In this document: piece after piece, positions 57,320-64,000 of the stretch | How the letters are laid out: every line of letters starts with the position of its first letter | How positions within the stretch are numbered: position 1 is the stretch's first letter | Source: Nocardia ninae NBRC 108245 | Lineage (GTDB): Bacteria; Actinomycetota; Actinomycetes; Mycobacteriales; Mycobacteriaceae | Reading direction: 5' to 3' | Length of the DNA: 64,000 bases | Assembly (NCBI RefSeq): GCF_007990755.1 | Contig: NZ_BJXA01000001.1 | Coordinates: forward strand, 186,001-250,000 | The notes under the pieces: generated by a model | Databases searched by the model: none | What the model was told of the DNA's origin: nothing | Seen by the model: the letters and a program-made list of their open reading frames with translations, nothing else | Position numbers and translations under genes: made by a program

Positions 57320-59704
57320 TCAGCGAGCGGCATCCGAGCGGGACAGATTCCAGCTCTGCCAGGTATCGGCATCGAGCTGGGCGCGGACCCGTTCGCGCAC
57401 TTGGGTGCGCATCGGTTCCGGCAGCCGATCGATCGCGGGCAGGATGTCGGTCGACAATTCGGACAGGTAGCTGGTGTCGAGCGGCTTCCCGTGTTCCCAG
57501 CGGTCGATGTTCTGGTCGGCGATCAGTCGCTCCGGATTCAGCACGGCCAGCGCGAGCAAGGTGGCCATGGCGGTGCCGATGACCGCACGCGGCAACCACG
57601 TCCGGCGCAGGCTGAACACCGCGGCGAGCACCAGAAGGTAGACCAGACCGAGCCACAGCTCGCAGACCTCGACGAGCAACCGGAGCAACGTGAAGCCGTA
57701 CGCCTGCTGATAAGTCCACATGCGCCCGAGTGCGGAGGCGACGATCACCAGCGAGAGCACGCTCACCGCGGATAGCAGCACACGCAACCACAGGCGGTCC
57801 GCCGCCGACTCCTGCCCGGCCCAGCGCAGCACCACCAGGATCACCGCGAGGGTGAGAATGGTGACCAGCGACAGCTGCCAGAATCCGGTGCGCGCGTACT
57901 CGGCGTAGGTGAGACCTGCTGTGCGCTGCACGTAGTCGTCGCCACCGAACAGCGCCACGAACTGCGCGCCGACGAACACCGCGAACAAGACAGTGAGTGC
58001 GCTCACCGGCAGCGCCCACTCCAGGCGGCGGAGCGTTCGAACCGGCTCGTTCCCCGATTCCGTTGCGGGCTGCGGCGGTCCGGCCAGCACATACAGTGCA
58101 CCGACCGCAGCGAGACCGACCACCACGAACAACACGATCTTTTGGAAGACCCGATCCGTCGCGATCTCCGGTGTCAGCGGCTCCAACAGTTTCGCGAACG
58201 TCGCATCGGCGCCACCTAGCAACGGGATGAACACCGCGAGCAACGCGACGGTCACCACCACCGACAGCACGACCCCCTGCTCCCGCCGCGACTTACTGCC
58301 ACGCATCTGTTTGGCCCCGGCATATACCCATGGCACGCTGCTCAACGACGCGAGCGGCCAAGCGATCACGTCATAGAGGACGCCGTGCACCGAACGCCGC
58401 CCCACCACCGCCAGCGACCCCGCTACACACGCTGCCAGTACGCACAGGGTGAACAACCAGCCCGCCGCGCGGAAAGTGCCCACCGCCAGGAGGGCCAGCA
58501 GCATTCCGGTCCAGAAGTTTCGAGCGCCGTGTTCCCCGAGTCGGCGACGGATGGCCGACTCTTGCTGGGTGCCCTCGGGTTTCGCTGCATCGGCGGGCTC
58601 CGACTTCGCACCGTCGATGCGGGAGCTCGCCATCGCGCGCGAGGTCGAACCGACCAGGCCGTCGGGCTGGCCGGTACGCGACTCCGTCTCCGCAGATTGC
58701 ACCTCCCGCGTAGTGGCGTCCTCAGCAGCGGCGGAATCGGTCGCATCCAACGATGCGACCCGTGTGTCGTCGGCGGTGGCGTCGGTGTCGATACCGGCGG
58801 CAGCCACGGGCGGGGTTGCCGCCGATAGATTCGAGGCGGCATCAGCAGTTTCGGTCACACCGGCACCAGAATCAGAGGTGGCGTCGGAGGCAGCGGCAGT
58901 CGTCGCAGCCAACGATGCGACCTGCGCATCGGTGTCATCGGCGGTACCGGCGACAGCCTCCGCGGCTGTGACGGCAGAGGTAGCGGCAGCACCCGCGGCG
59001 GCGGAGGTACTCGCATCCTTCGGCGCGACACGTGCATCCGCGGCATCGCCATCGCCGGCAACGCCGGCGGCGGAATCTGTGGCGTCGACGGCAGCGGTCG
59101 ACTTCCTGAGCTCATCGGGTTGCGACTTCGCTCCGTCCGAAGCCCTGGGCGCGCCGGGTTCAGCGATCTGGTCGGGTCGCGCGTCGGACCTCTCTGCTCG
59201 CGCGCCACGCGTCGAATCCTCCCCTCCGGGATTCGAAGCAGTGGCAGGCGATGTCGCTTTCACACCCTGCGACAGACCGGCCGCATCGACTTCAGTTCCG
59301 CTTTCGCCGCTTTCGACCGAATCCAGCGCATCAGCGGAGCCCTGCCCCGACTTGCGCGCGTTGCGATCCACCATGAGCACCGCGCCGACGCCCACCGATC
59401 CGGCGAGCAACCAGCCGATTCCTGGACGGTCCAACGGAATCAACACCGCGCCGGCGAAGCCCGCGAGACAGGCCGCAGGCAGAACGCCGGGTGGGCAGAC
59501 GACGCGGCGCCATTTCGCCGGCGGTTGCGCTACCTGCCGTATCTGGTACTCGGGATACGCGGGAATGGGTTGCGGGGTTGCGGGCACCGGCTGGTCGGCG
59601 GTCAGTAGCGCTCCCAGCGGTGAGTCGTGTGCCGGGGTCTGTGGTTGGGAAGCCGCGGACTTGTCCGCTTCCGACGGTATCGGCGCTGCGGGTTTATCGG
59701 GCAT
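57320..59704 (-). CDS. DUF4153/DUF4173-like polytopic membrane protein with long low-complexity N-terminus
   Basis: A 794-residue protein. After an N-terminal soluble region and a short membrane stretch (LPAACLAGFAGAVLIPLDRPGIGWLLAGS) comes ~250 residues of Ala/Asp/Ser-rich repeats (variants of TDSAAG, DATDS, AAAASD). The C-terminal ~400 residues contain about nine membrane helices and match DUF4173: GMLLALLAVGTFRAAGWLFTLCVLAACVAGSLAVVG, MRGSKSRREQGVVLSVVVTVALLAVFIPLLGGADATFAKLLEPLTPEI, LNPERLIADQNIDRW. The function is unknown. Start at ATG 59704. It is downstream of the histidine kinase in the same direction, with a 73-bp gap. Confidence 0.85.
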   Translation of the reverse strand: MPDKPAAPIPSEADKSAASQPQTPAHDSPLGALLTADQPVPATPQPIPAYPEYQIRQVAQPPAKWRRVVCPPGVLPAACLAGFAGAVLIPLDRPGIGWLLAGSVGVGAVLMVDRNARKSGQGSADALDSVESGESGTEVDAAGLSQGVKATSPATASNPGGEDSTRGARAERSDARPDQIAEPGAPRASDGAKSQPDELRKSTAAVDATDSAAGVAGDGDAADARVAPKDASTSAAAGAAATSAVTAAEAVAGTADDTDAQVASLAATTAAASDATSDSGAGVTETADAASNLSAATPPVAAAGIDTDATADDTRVASLDATDSAAAEDATTREVQSAETESRTGQPDGLVGSTSRAMASSRIDGAKSEPADAAKPEGTQQESAIRRRLGEHGARNFWTGMLLALLAVGTFRAAGWLFTLCVLAACVAGSLAVVGRRSVHGVLYDVIAWPLASLSSVPWVYAGAKQMRGSKSRREQGVVLSVVVTVALLAVFIPLLGGADATFAKLLEPLTPEIATDRVFQKIVLFVVVGLAAVGALYVLAGPPQPATESGNEPVRTLRRLEWALPVSALTVLFAVFVGAQFVALFGGDDYVQRTAGLTYAEYARTGFWQLSLVTILTLAVILVVLRWAGQESAADRLWLRVLLSAVSVLSLVIVASALGRMWTYQQAYGFTLLRLLVEVCELWLGLVYLLVLAAVFSLRRTWLPRAVIGTAMATLLALAVLNPERLIADQNIDRWEHGKPLDTSYLSELSTDILPAIDRLPEPMRTQVRERVRAQLDADTWQSWNLSRSDAAR

Positions 59705-59777
59705 GATTCGCTTTCTGTGGGTGTGCGGGATCGCCCCGCGGGCCCTGATGGGTCCGGGTCGGCGGGTAGGGCTGGGG

Positions 59778-61130
59778 TCAGTGGCCGGGTAGGACCACGC
59801 GGATACGGGAGCCGGGGTCGGCGACGGCGATGGTGCCGCCGTGCAGGTCGACGATCCAGCGGGAGATGGCGAGACCGAGACCGGTGCCGCCGCCGTCGGT
59901 GCGGCCGCCCCGGGTGAAACGGTCGAAGACGCGGGCGCGTTCGGCCGGTGGGATACCGGGGCCGTCGTCGGCTACCTCGATCACCAACTTGCCGGACTGC
60001 CTGCGGGCCGTCACACGAACCTCACCCCCTGCCGGGCCGTGCCGGGCGGCGTTGTCGAGCAGGTTGAGTAGCACTTGATGCAAACGTGCACTGTCGGCGA
60101 ATACGCGTATGGTGCTGGGCTGCACGTCGGTCGTGAATCGGACGCCACGGCCGAGTGCCGCGGCGGCGACGTCCGCCTCGGCGACGACCTCGGCCAACAG
60201 CGGTGCGACGTCGAGACTTTCGCGGTCGAGAGGGAAGGCGCCCGCCTCGATGCTGGACAGGTCGAGCAGTTCGGAGACCAGCAGGCTCAGCCGCTCGGTC
60301 TGCGCGAGCGCGGTGCGCAGCGTTTTCGGGTCCGGTTCGGAGACGCCGTCGACGACGTTCTCCAGCAGCGCGTTCAGCGCGGTGATCGGTGTGCGGAGTT
60401 CGTGTGAGACGTTCGCGATTAGGTCACGGCGTTGCTGGTCGGCGGCGGCCAGATCGGCGGCCATCTGGTTGAACGCTTCGGCCAGTTGCCCGACCTCGTC
60501 GCGGGACGTCGCCCGCACCCGCCGTGTGTAGTCGCCGTGTGCCATCGTTTTGGCCGCGGCCGTCATCTCGCGTAGTGGTCTGGTGATGCCGTGGGCGAGG
60601 AACTGTGAGGCGACCAGTGCGATCGCCACCGACGCGAGTGTCGTCTTCGGCGGCAGCCATCCGATCTTGAATCGAAAGTAACCGAACGCGATACCGCCGG
60701 CACACAGCATCAGAATCGCCAGCTTCAACTTGATCGAGCGCACCCGATCCAACGGTCGCGGGAGTACCTCGGCCACCTTGTCCGAGATGGCACGCAATTG
60801 GTCCACGAGCGTACGACGCTGGACGGGGCCGAAGTCACGTCCGCGGTTCAGGCCACTCGCGGAGGGGTGGTCGTCATCCGCTTCGCCACGCGCACGGCCC
60901 CGCCGTACAACACCTGCCGTGTGAACGTCGGCCGTCCCGTCGAGTTTCAGCGAACCGTCGTCGGTTGCGGTGCTTCTCTGCGCGCCCACGTTCTGCGCCG
61001 AGACCTTCGCCGGAGACGAGGTGTCGTTCTGCACGGCGGGCTGGTCGTGCGCGCTGTGGGTGCTGTCGTTCTGCGCAGAAAGGTTGCCCTGTGCCAACCC
61101 CTCGTCGGGTACCGCCGGGTTCGTGCTCAT
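59778..61130 (-). CDS. Sensor histidine kinase (HAMP type)
   Basis: About 450 residues. A disordered N-terminal region (rich in Gln, Asn, Ser) precedes two membrane helices (LKLAILMLCAGGIAFGYF and ASVAIALVASQFLAHG) with very little between them, so there is no large external sensor. HAMP: ITRPLREMTAAAKTMAHGDYTRRVRATSRDEVGQLAEAFNQM. HisKA: LIANVSHELRTPITALNALLENVVDG with the phosphorylated His. ATPase: LDNAARHGPAGGEV, VADDGPGIPPAERARVFDRFTRG, GGGTGLGLAISRWIVDLHGGTI. ATG 61130 is one of several possible starts (61226 is the longest). It probably pairs with the response regulator upstream. Confidence 0.9.
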   Translation of the reverse strand: MSTNPAVPDEGLAQGNLSAQNDSTHSAHDQPAVQNDTSSPAKVSAQNVGAQRSTATDDGSLKLDGTADVHTAGVVRRGRARGEADDDHPSASGLNRGRDFGPVQRRTLVDQLRAISDKVAEVLPRPLDRVRSIKLKLAILMLCAGGIAFGYFRFKIGWLPPKTTLASVAIALVASQFLAHGITRPLREMTAAAKTMAHGDYTRRVRATSRDEVGQLAEAFNQMAADLAAADQQRRDLIANVSHELRTPITALNALLENVVDGVSEPDPKTLRTALAQTERLSLLVSELLDLSSIEAGAFPLDRESLDVAPLLAEVVAEADVAAAALGRGVRFTTDVQPSTIRVFADSARLHQVLLNLLDNAARHGPAGGEVRVTARRQSGKLVIEVADDGPGIPPAERARVFDRFTRGGRTDGGGTGLGLAISRWIVDLHGGTIAVADPGSRIRVVLPGH

Positions 61131-61344
61131 CGTGCGTCCAGCGCTGTGCGGGAGCACTGGCATTTCATCGGTTCGAGAGCTCGAGTACTCCCCATTGCAC
61201 CTCGCGTCGCTCGCTGGTTCATGCACACCTCTTGGTTTCTCGTGTGCGGGGTCTTAAGTGTTTCGGTGCGGGCGTGCTCGATACAAACGCGTCGCGACCA
61301 ACCTGCGGCGGTCAGTGGCACGTCGGTCGTTGCATAGGAGCGCT

Positions 61345-62046
61345 TCATCGGGCTTCCAGCGCATACCCCACGCCGTGCACGGTGCGGATCAAATCGGCGC
61401 CGAGTTTGCGGCGCAACGCTTTGACATGGCTGTCGACGGCTCGGGTGCCTGCGGCATCGGCCCAGTCCCAGACTTCCTCGAGGAGGCGTTCGCGGGCCAG
61501 GACCACGCGGGGGCGGCGGGCCAGGCGGGCGAGTAGGTCGAATTCGAGCGGGGTGAGCTGGGCTTCGACGTCCGCGCGCCAGACTCGGCGCTGGTCGACA
61601 TCGATGCGGAGGTCACCGACGACGATGGTGTCGGCGTCCCGGTCGGCGGCGCGGTCCATGCGGCGCAGCAGTGCGTGCACCCGTGCGGTGAGGACACGCA
61701 GCGAGAACGGTTTGGTCAGATAGTCATCCGCGCCGACACCGAGGCCGACGAGTTGGTCGGTCTCGTCGGTGCGTGCGGTCAACATCAGCACCGGCACCGG
61801 ACGTTCCGCTTGGATCCGTCGACACACCTCGAGCCCGTCGAAACCCGGCAGCATCACATCCAGCACCACCAGATCGGGCGCGAGCGCCGACGCCGCGGCC
61901 ACCGCGGCAGGTCCGTCGTGCGCCAAGTCCACCGTGAACCCCTCGGCCCGCAGCCGCGCCGCGACCGACTCCGCGATGGTCACTTCATCGTCGACCACCA
62001 GAATCCGCCGCGCCACCTGCCCCCCGGCCGCTCCGCTGTGTTCCAT
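61345..62046 (-). CDS. OmpR/PhoB family response regulator
   Basis: A 233-residue regulator. The receiver has ILVVDDEVTIAESV, the phosphorylated Asp in DLVVLDVMLPGFDGLEV, VLMLTARTDETDQLVGL and YLTKPFSLRVL. The DNA-binding domain is winged-helix (LTPLEFDLLARLARRPRVVLARERLLEEVWDWADAAGTRAVDSHVKALRRKLG). ATG at 62046 (MEHSGAAGGQVARRILVVDD). The frame is open further upstream only because it crosses a 7-bp tandem repeat. It is the first gene of the kinase operon; the gap 61131-61344 holds no other gene. Confidence 0.94.
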   Translation of the reverse strand: MEHSGAAGGQVARRILVVDDEVTIAESVAARLRAEGFTVDLAHDGPAAVAAASALAPDLVVLDVMLPGFDGLEVCRRIQAERPVPVLMLTARTDETDQLVGLGVGADDYLTKPFSLRVLTARVHALLRRMDRAADRDADTIVVGDLRIDVDQRRVWRADVEAQLTPLEFDLLARLARRPRVVLARERLLEEVWDWADAAGTRAVDSHVKALRRKLGADLIRTVHGVGYALEAR

Positions 62047-62113
62047 GCTCGGAACCCTAGCCACCCCCTGTGGAGAGGTCCGGCACCAAATGTGGAGATT
62101 CCGTGTCGACGCC

Positions 62114-62246
62114 CCACTCGCCACTCGCCACTCGCCACTCGCCACTCGCCACTCGCCACTCGCCACTCGCCACTCGCCACTCGCCACTCGCCACTCGCCA
62201 CTCGCCACTCGCCACTCGCCACTCGCCACTCGCCACTCGCCACTCG
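62114..62246 (+). repeat. Tandem repeat: 19 copies of the 7-bp unit CCACTCG
   Basis: Nineteen perfect contiguous copies (133 bp), then one variant copy (CCACGAG). It lies 68 bp upstream of the response regulator start, so it is in or near its promoter. Because 7 is not a multiple of 3, all frames through it are open, which makes misleading long reading frames. Confidence 0.97.
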
Positions 62247-62310
62247 CCACGAGACGATGCCCCCTGCCGCCGCCGTGTCCGCCGCCACGCCGCGTTGCTC
62301 GCACCCACTG

Positions 62311-62371
62311 CTGGCACACCCTGCGACCAGCCCTGCACAGTCTCACGTTCCCGCCACCTGGTGGTTCGCAT
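62311..62371 (-). pseudogene. Broken copy of an epoxide hydrolase 5' segment
   Basis: The minus strand encodes MRTTRWRERETVQGWSQGVP, matching residues ~20-41 of the epoxide hydrolase at 33020 (LRATRWPERETVQDWSQGVP). At DNA level about 50 of 61 bases match. The sequence does not continue on either side. It may come from another member of the same family. Confidence 0.78.
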
Positions 62372-62439
62372 TACCTGCCAGCCATCGATCGCCCCCATAT
62401 CCCGTTCGGCACCTAGCCCACTCACTGCGGGCCGCCAAC

Positions 62440-62775
62440 GGGACATCACGACGGGTTCACTCTTCTTTCCGCGCAGCCATGCCCCGTTCGAGCTCGGATC
62501 AGGTCCCGAACGGGGCACGACGGCGGCTGACTCGTGTTCCAGCGCGCCACCGTCGGGCTCGACATTCGAGTTGCGTGCAGCAGGCGGCCAACGGGGAGTC
62601 GCGCTGGATGCAGCGTGCAGCCGGCGGACAACCCCGACCACACTCGGCCTGAACCGCCCAACGGGACATCACGACGCGCTAACTCGGCTTTCGGCACCAC
62701 CGTGTCCCCGTGAGATGGCCAGACCCGCTCAGCCCCGGCTGCCAACGGGACACGAGGGCGAGCTCACTCGCCCAT
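62440..62775 (+). repeat. Degenerate array of GGGACAT-type elements
   Basis: Five GGGAC/GGGGC starts at 62440, 62512, 62593, 62663 and 62747, with spacing of 70-84 bp, each opening a segment of the GGGACATCACGACG type. Agreement between copies is lower than at 46.2 kb. Found in the 62254-62827 gap, which holds no gene. Confidence 0.6.
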
Positions 62776-62778
62776 GGA

Positions 62779-62816
62779 CCGAGTCCCGTCCGACGATCAC
62801 GTCGGACGGGACTCGG
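62779..62816 (-). terminator. Perfect 16-bp stem-loop after the P-type ATPase
   Basis: CCGAGTCCCGTCCGAC and its exact complement with a 6-nt loop, 12 bp beyond the ATPase stop. There is no T-run, but the stem is strong enough to end transcription. Confidence 0.85.
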
Positions 62817-62827
62817 CGTACGGGGGT

Positions 62828-64000
62828 CTATGTGGTGGGGCGGGGCTCGTGGGTGATGCCTTCGTGCTCGGCGCCGCGGGCGAAGCGTAGGAGGCGTAGG
62901 GCGTTGGCGACTACGAGGAGGGTGGAGCCTTCGTGGATGAAGACGGCTGGGCCGATGGGGAGTCCGAGGAGGGTGGCGGGGACGAGGGCTAGGACTATCA
63001 GGAGGGAGAAGGTCAGGTTTTGGCGGATGATGCGGGCGGTGCGGCGGCTCAGGGCTACGGCGAAGGGGAGGCGCCCGATGTCATCGACCATCAGCGCGAT
63101 GTCGGCGGTCTCCAGCGCGACGGCGGAACCGCTTGCGCCCATGGCGATGCCGACCGAGGCGTTGACCATGGCGGGGGCGTCGTTGACGCCGTCACCGACC
63201 ATGGCGGTGCCGTTGCGGCCGCCTAGCTTGCCGATCATGGTGACCTTGTCTTCGGGCAGCAGTCCGCCGTGTGCGGCGTTCAGACCCATGCCCGCGGCGA
63301 CGGCGTCGGCGACGCGCTGGTTGTCGCCGGAGATGAGAACGATGTCGTCGATGCCGAGTTCGCGCAGTCGAGCGACCACCGGTGCTGCTTCGGCGCGGGG
63401 AATATCCATCACGCCGACGACACCCAAGTACACACCCGCGTGCCGGACGATCATCGTGGTGCGTCCGCGCTCGTGTAGCTCGTCGACGGTTCGGACGATC
63501 TCGCTCGGCACGCCCTCGGGGTCCAACTCGAAGAACATGGTGCGGTTGCCGACCTCGGTGGTGTGGCCGTCGACCAGGGCGGTGATGCCGCGTCCGGTCA
63601 CCGAATTCACGGAGGTCGTGGTTCGTTCGGTGCCCGCGGGCACCAGTAGCGCGAGATCACGGGTGATGGCGCCGGCGAGCGGATGGTCACTGTAGGACTC
63701 GACCGCGAACAGCGTGCTGATCAGTTCGTCGCGCAGTTCCGGACGGGCCGGGACGATGTCGGTGACCTTCGGCTGACCCCAGGTGAGGGTGCCGGTCTTG
63801 TCGAACGCCATCGACCGCACCCGGCCGAGGGTCTCCAGGGGACCACCGCCCTTGGCGAGGACTCCGGCCTGCGCGGCGCGGGCGATTCCGGCCAGTACCG
63901 CGCTCGGCGTCGCGATCGCCAGCGCACAGGGACTGGCCGCCACCAGTACCACCATGGCGCGATAGAAGCTGTCGGCGAACGGCTCTGCCGCAGCGAACAC
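62828..64000 (-). CDS. Heavy-metal translocating P-type ATPase, C-terminal part (gene runs off the window)
   Basis: The last ~390 residues of a P1B-type ATPase. The ion-binding helix reads VVLVAASPCALAIATPSAVLAG with the SPC motif typical of Zn/Cd/Co (or Cu) exporters. Also present are SMAFDKTGTLTWG with the phosphorylated Asp, ESYSDHPLAGAI (HP motif), GVVGVMDIPRAEAAPVV, and TAMVGDGVNDAPAMVNASVGIAMGASGSAVALETADIALM. The final helices (FTFSLLIVLALVPATLLGLPIG-like) and the short tail close the protein. N-terminal metal-binding regions lie outside the window, so metal specificity cannot be fixed. Confidence 0.93.
   Translation of the reverse strand: MFAAAEPFADSFYRAMVVLVAASPCALAIATPSAVLAGIARAAQAGVLAKGGGPLETLGRVRSMAFDKTGTLTWGQPKVTDIVPARPELRDELISTLFAVESYSDHPLAGAITRDLALLVPAGTERTTTSVNSVTGRGITALVDGHTTEVGNRTMFFELDPEGVPSEIVRTVDELHERGRTTMIVRHAGVYLGVVGVMDIPRAEAAPVVARLRELGIDDIVLISGDNQRVADAVAAGMGLNAAHGGLLPEDKVTMIGKLGGRNGTAMVGDGVNDAPAMVNASVGIAMGASGSAVALETADIALMVDDIGRLPFAVALSRRTARIIRQNLTFSLLIVLALVPATLLGLPIGPAVFIHEGSTLLVVANALRLLRFARGAEHEGITHEPRPTT

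Noticed and set aside
62114-62246. Possible CRISPR array
   Set aside because: Units are 7 bp with no spacers between them; it is a simple tandem repeat. No cas genes are present.
61980-62346. Repetitive peptides reading SGEWRVA or HSPLATR over and over
   Set aside because: These come from the 7-bp tandem repeat, which is open in all frames. The response regulator start at 62046 explains the real gene.

Overview
The window is high-GC DNA, roughly two-thirds G+C by eye, with actinobacterial gene content. F420-dependent LLM oxidoreductases, an EHN-type epoxide hydrolase, many TetR and XRE regulators, GTG/TTG starts and a SigK–RskA–fasciclin lipoprotein cluster point to a mycolic-acid-containing actinomycete. 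Nocardia is the best guess and Rhodococcus or a relative the alternative. This is inferred from gene families, not from a marker gene. I saw no rRNA, tRNA, integrase, transposase or CRISPR array.

Layout. 1-7 kb: 5' part of an aldehyde dehydrogenase with its GAF regulator, a YjbR-type protein, a lipoprotein, an alkaline-phosphatase-superfamily enzyme, an NTF2-like protein, an F420 oxidoreductase, an RHH/PIN toxin-antitoxin-like pair and a methyltransferase. 7-12 kb: a short UvrA paralogue behind a perfect CRP-type box, then a GMC oxidoreductase with a Tat-signal partner. 13-16 kb: an oleate-hydration operon (TetR, 3-hydroxyacyl-CoA dehydrogenase, oleate hydratase). 16-20 kb: XRE regulator, two SDRs and a HAD phosphatase. 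21-28 kb: a molybdopterin oxidoreductase, a histidine phosphatase, secreted and lipidated proteins, a YczE-like membrane protein and a 46-residue peptide. 28-31 kb: DinB and an SRPBCC-ArsR-SRPBCC operon with two matching operators. 31-38 kb: a membrane Ser/Thr kinase with an epoxide hydrolase, a YdjM-like membrane protein, a beta-propeller protein and a lipase-like hydrolase. 38-46 kb: small metabolic enzymes, VOC proteins, a TetR regulator and a protein of five 36-residue glycine-rich repeats. 46-49 kb: an XRE regulator and a frameshifted fructosamine kinase. 49-54 kb: a complete SigK regulon locus (fasciclin lipoprotein, SigK, RskA, molybdopterin oxidoreductase). 54-64 kb: thioesterase, SLOG protein, a DUF4153-like membrane protein, a two-component system with a 19-copy 7-bp repeat upstream, and the C-terminal part of a heavy-metal P-type ATPase.

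The most unusual material is between genes. A dispersed, imperfectly palindromic ~47-bp element (GGGACAT...TGTCCC) recurs in at least six intergenic regions and forms a four-copy tandem array at 46.2 kb and a degenerate array at 62.4-62.8 kb. Several intergenic stretches also carry 50-70 bp broken copies of genes that are intact elsewhere in the window: an SDR, a GMC oxidoreductase, an epoxide hydrolase and the 3' end of the molybdopterin oxidoreductase. Several proteins near 47-52 kb carry long disordered inserts. Together these suggest a genome with active short-segment duplication and repeat spread. I did not find a clearly new defence or biosynthetic system. The closest candidates for something undescribed are the repeat family, the 46-residue peptide with its flanking palindromes, and the kinase with a non-canonical DFN motif.
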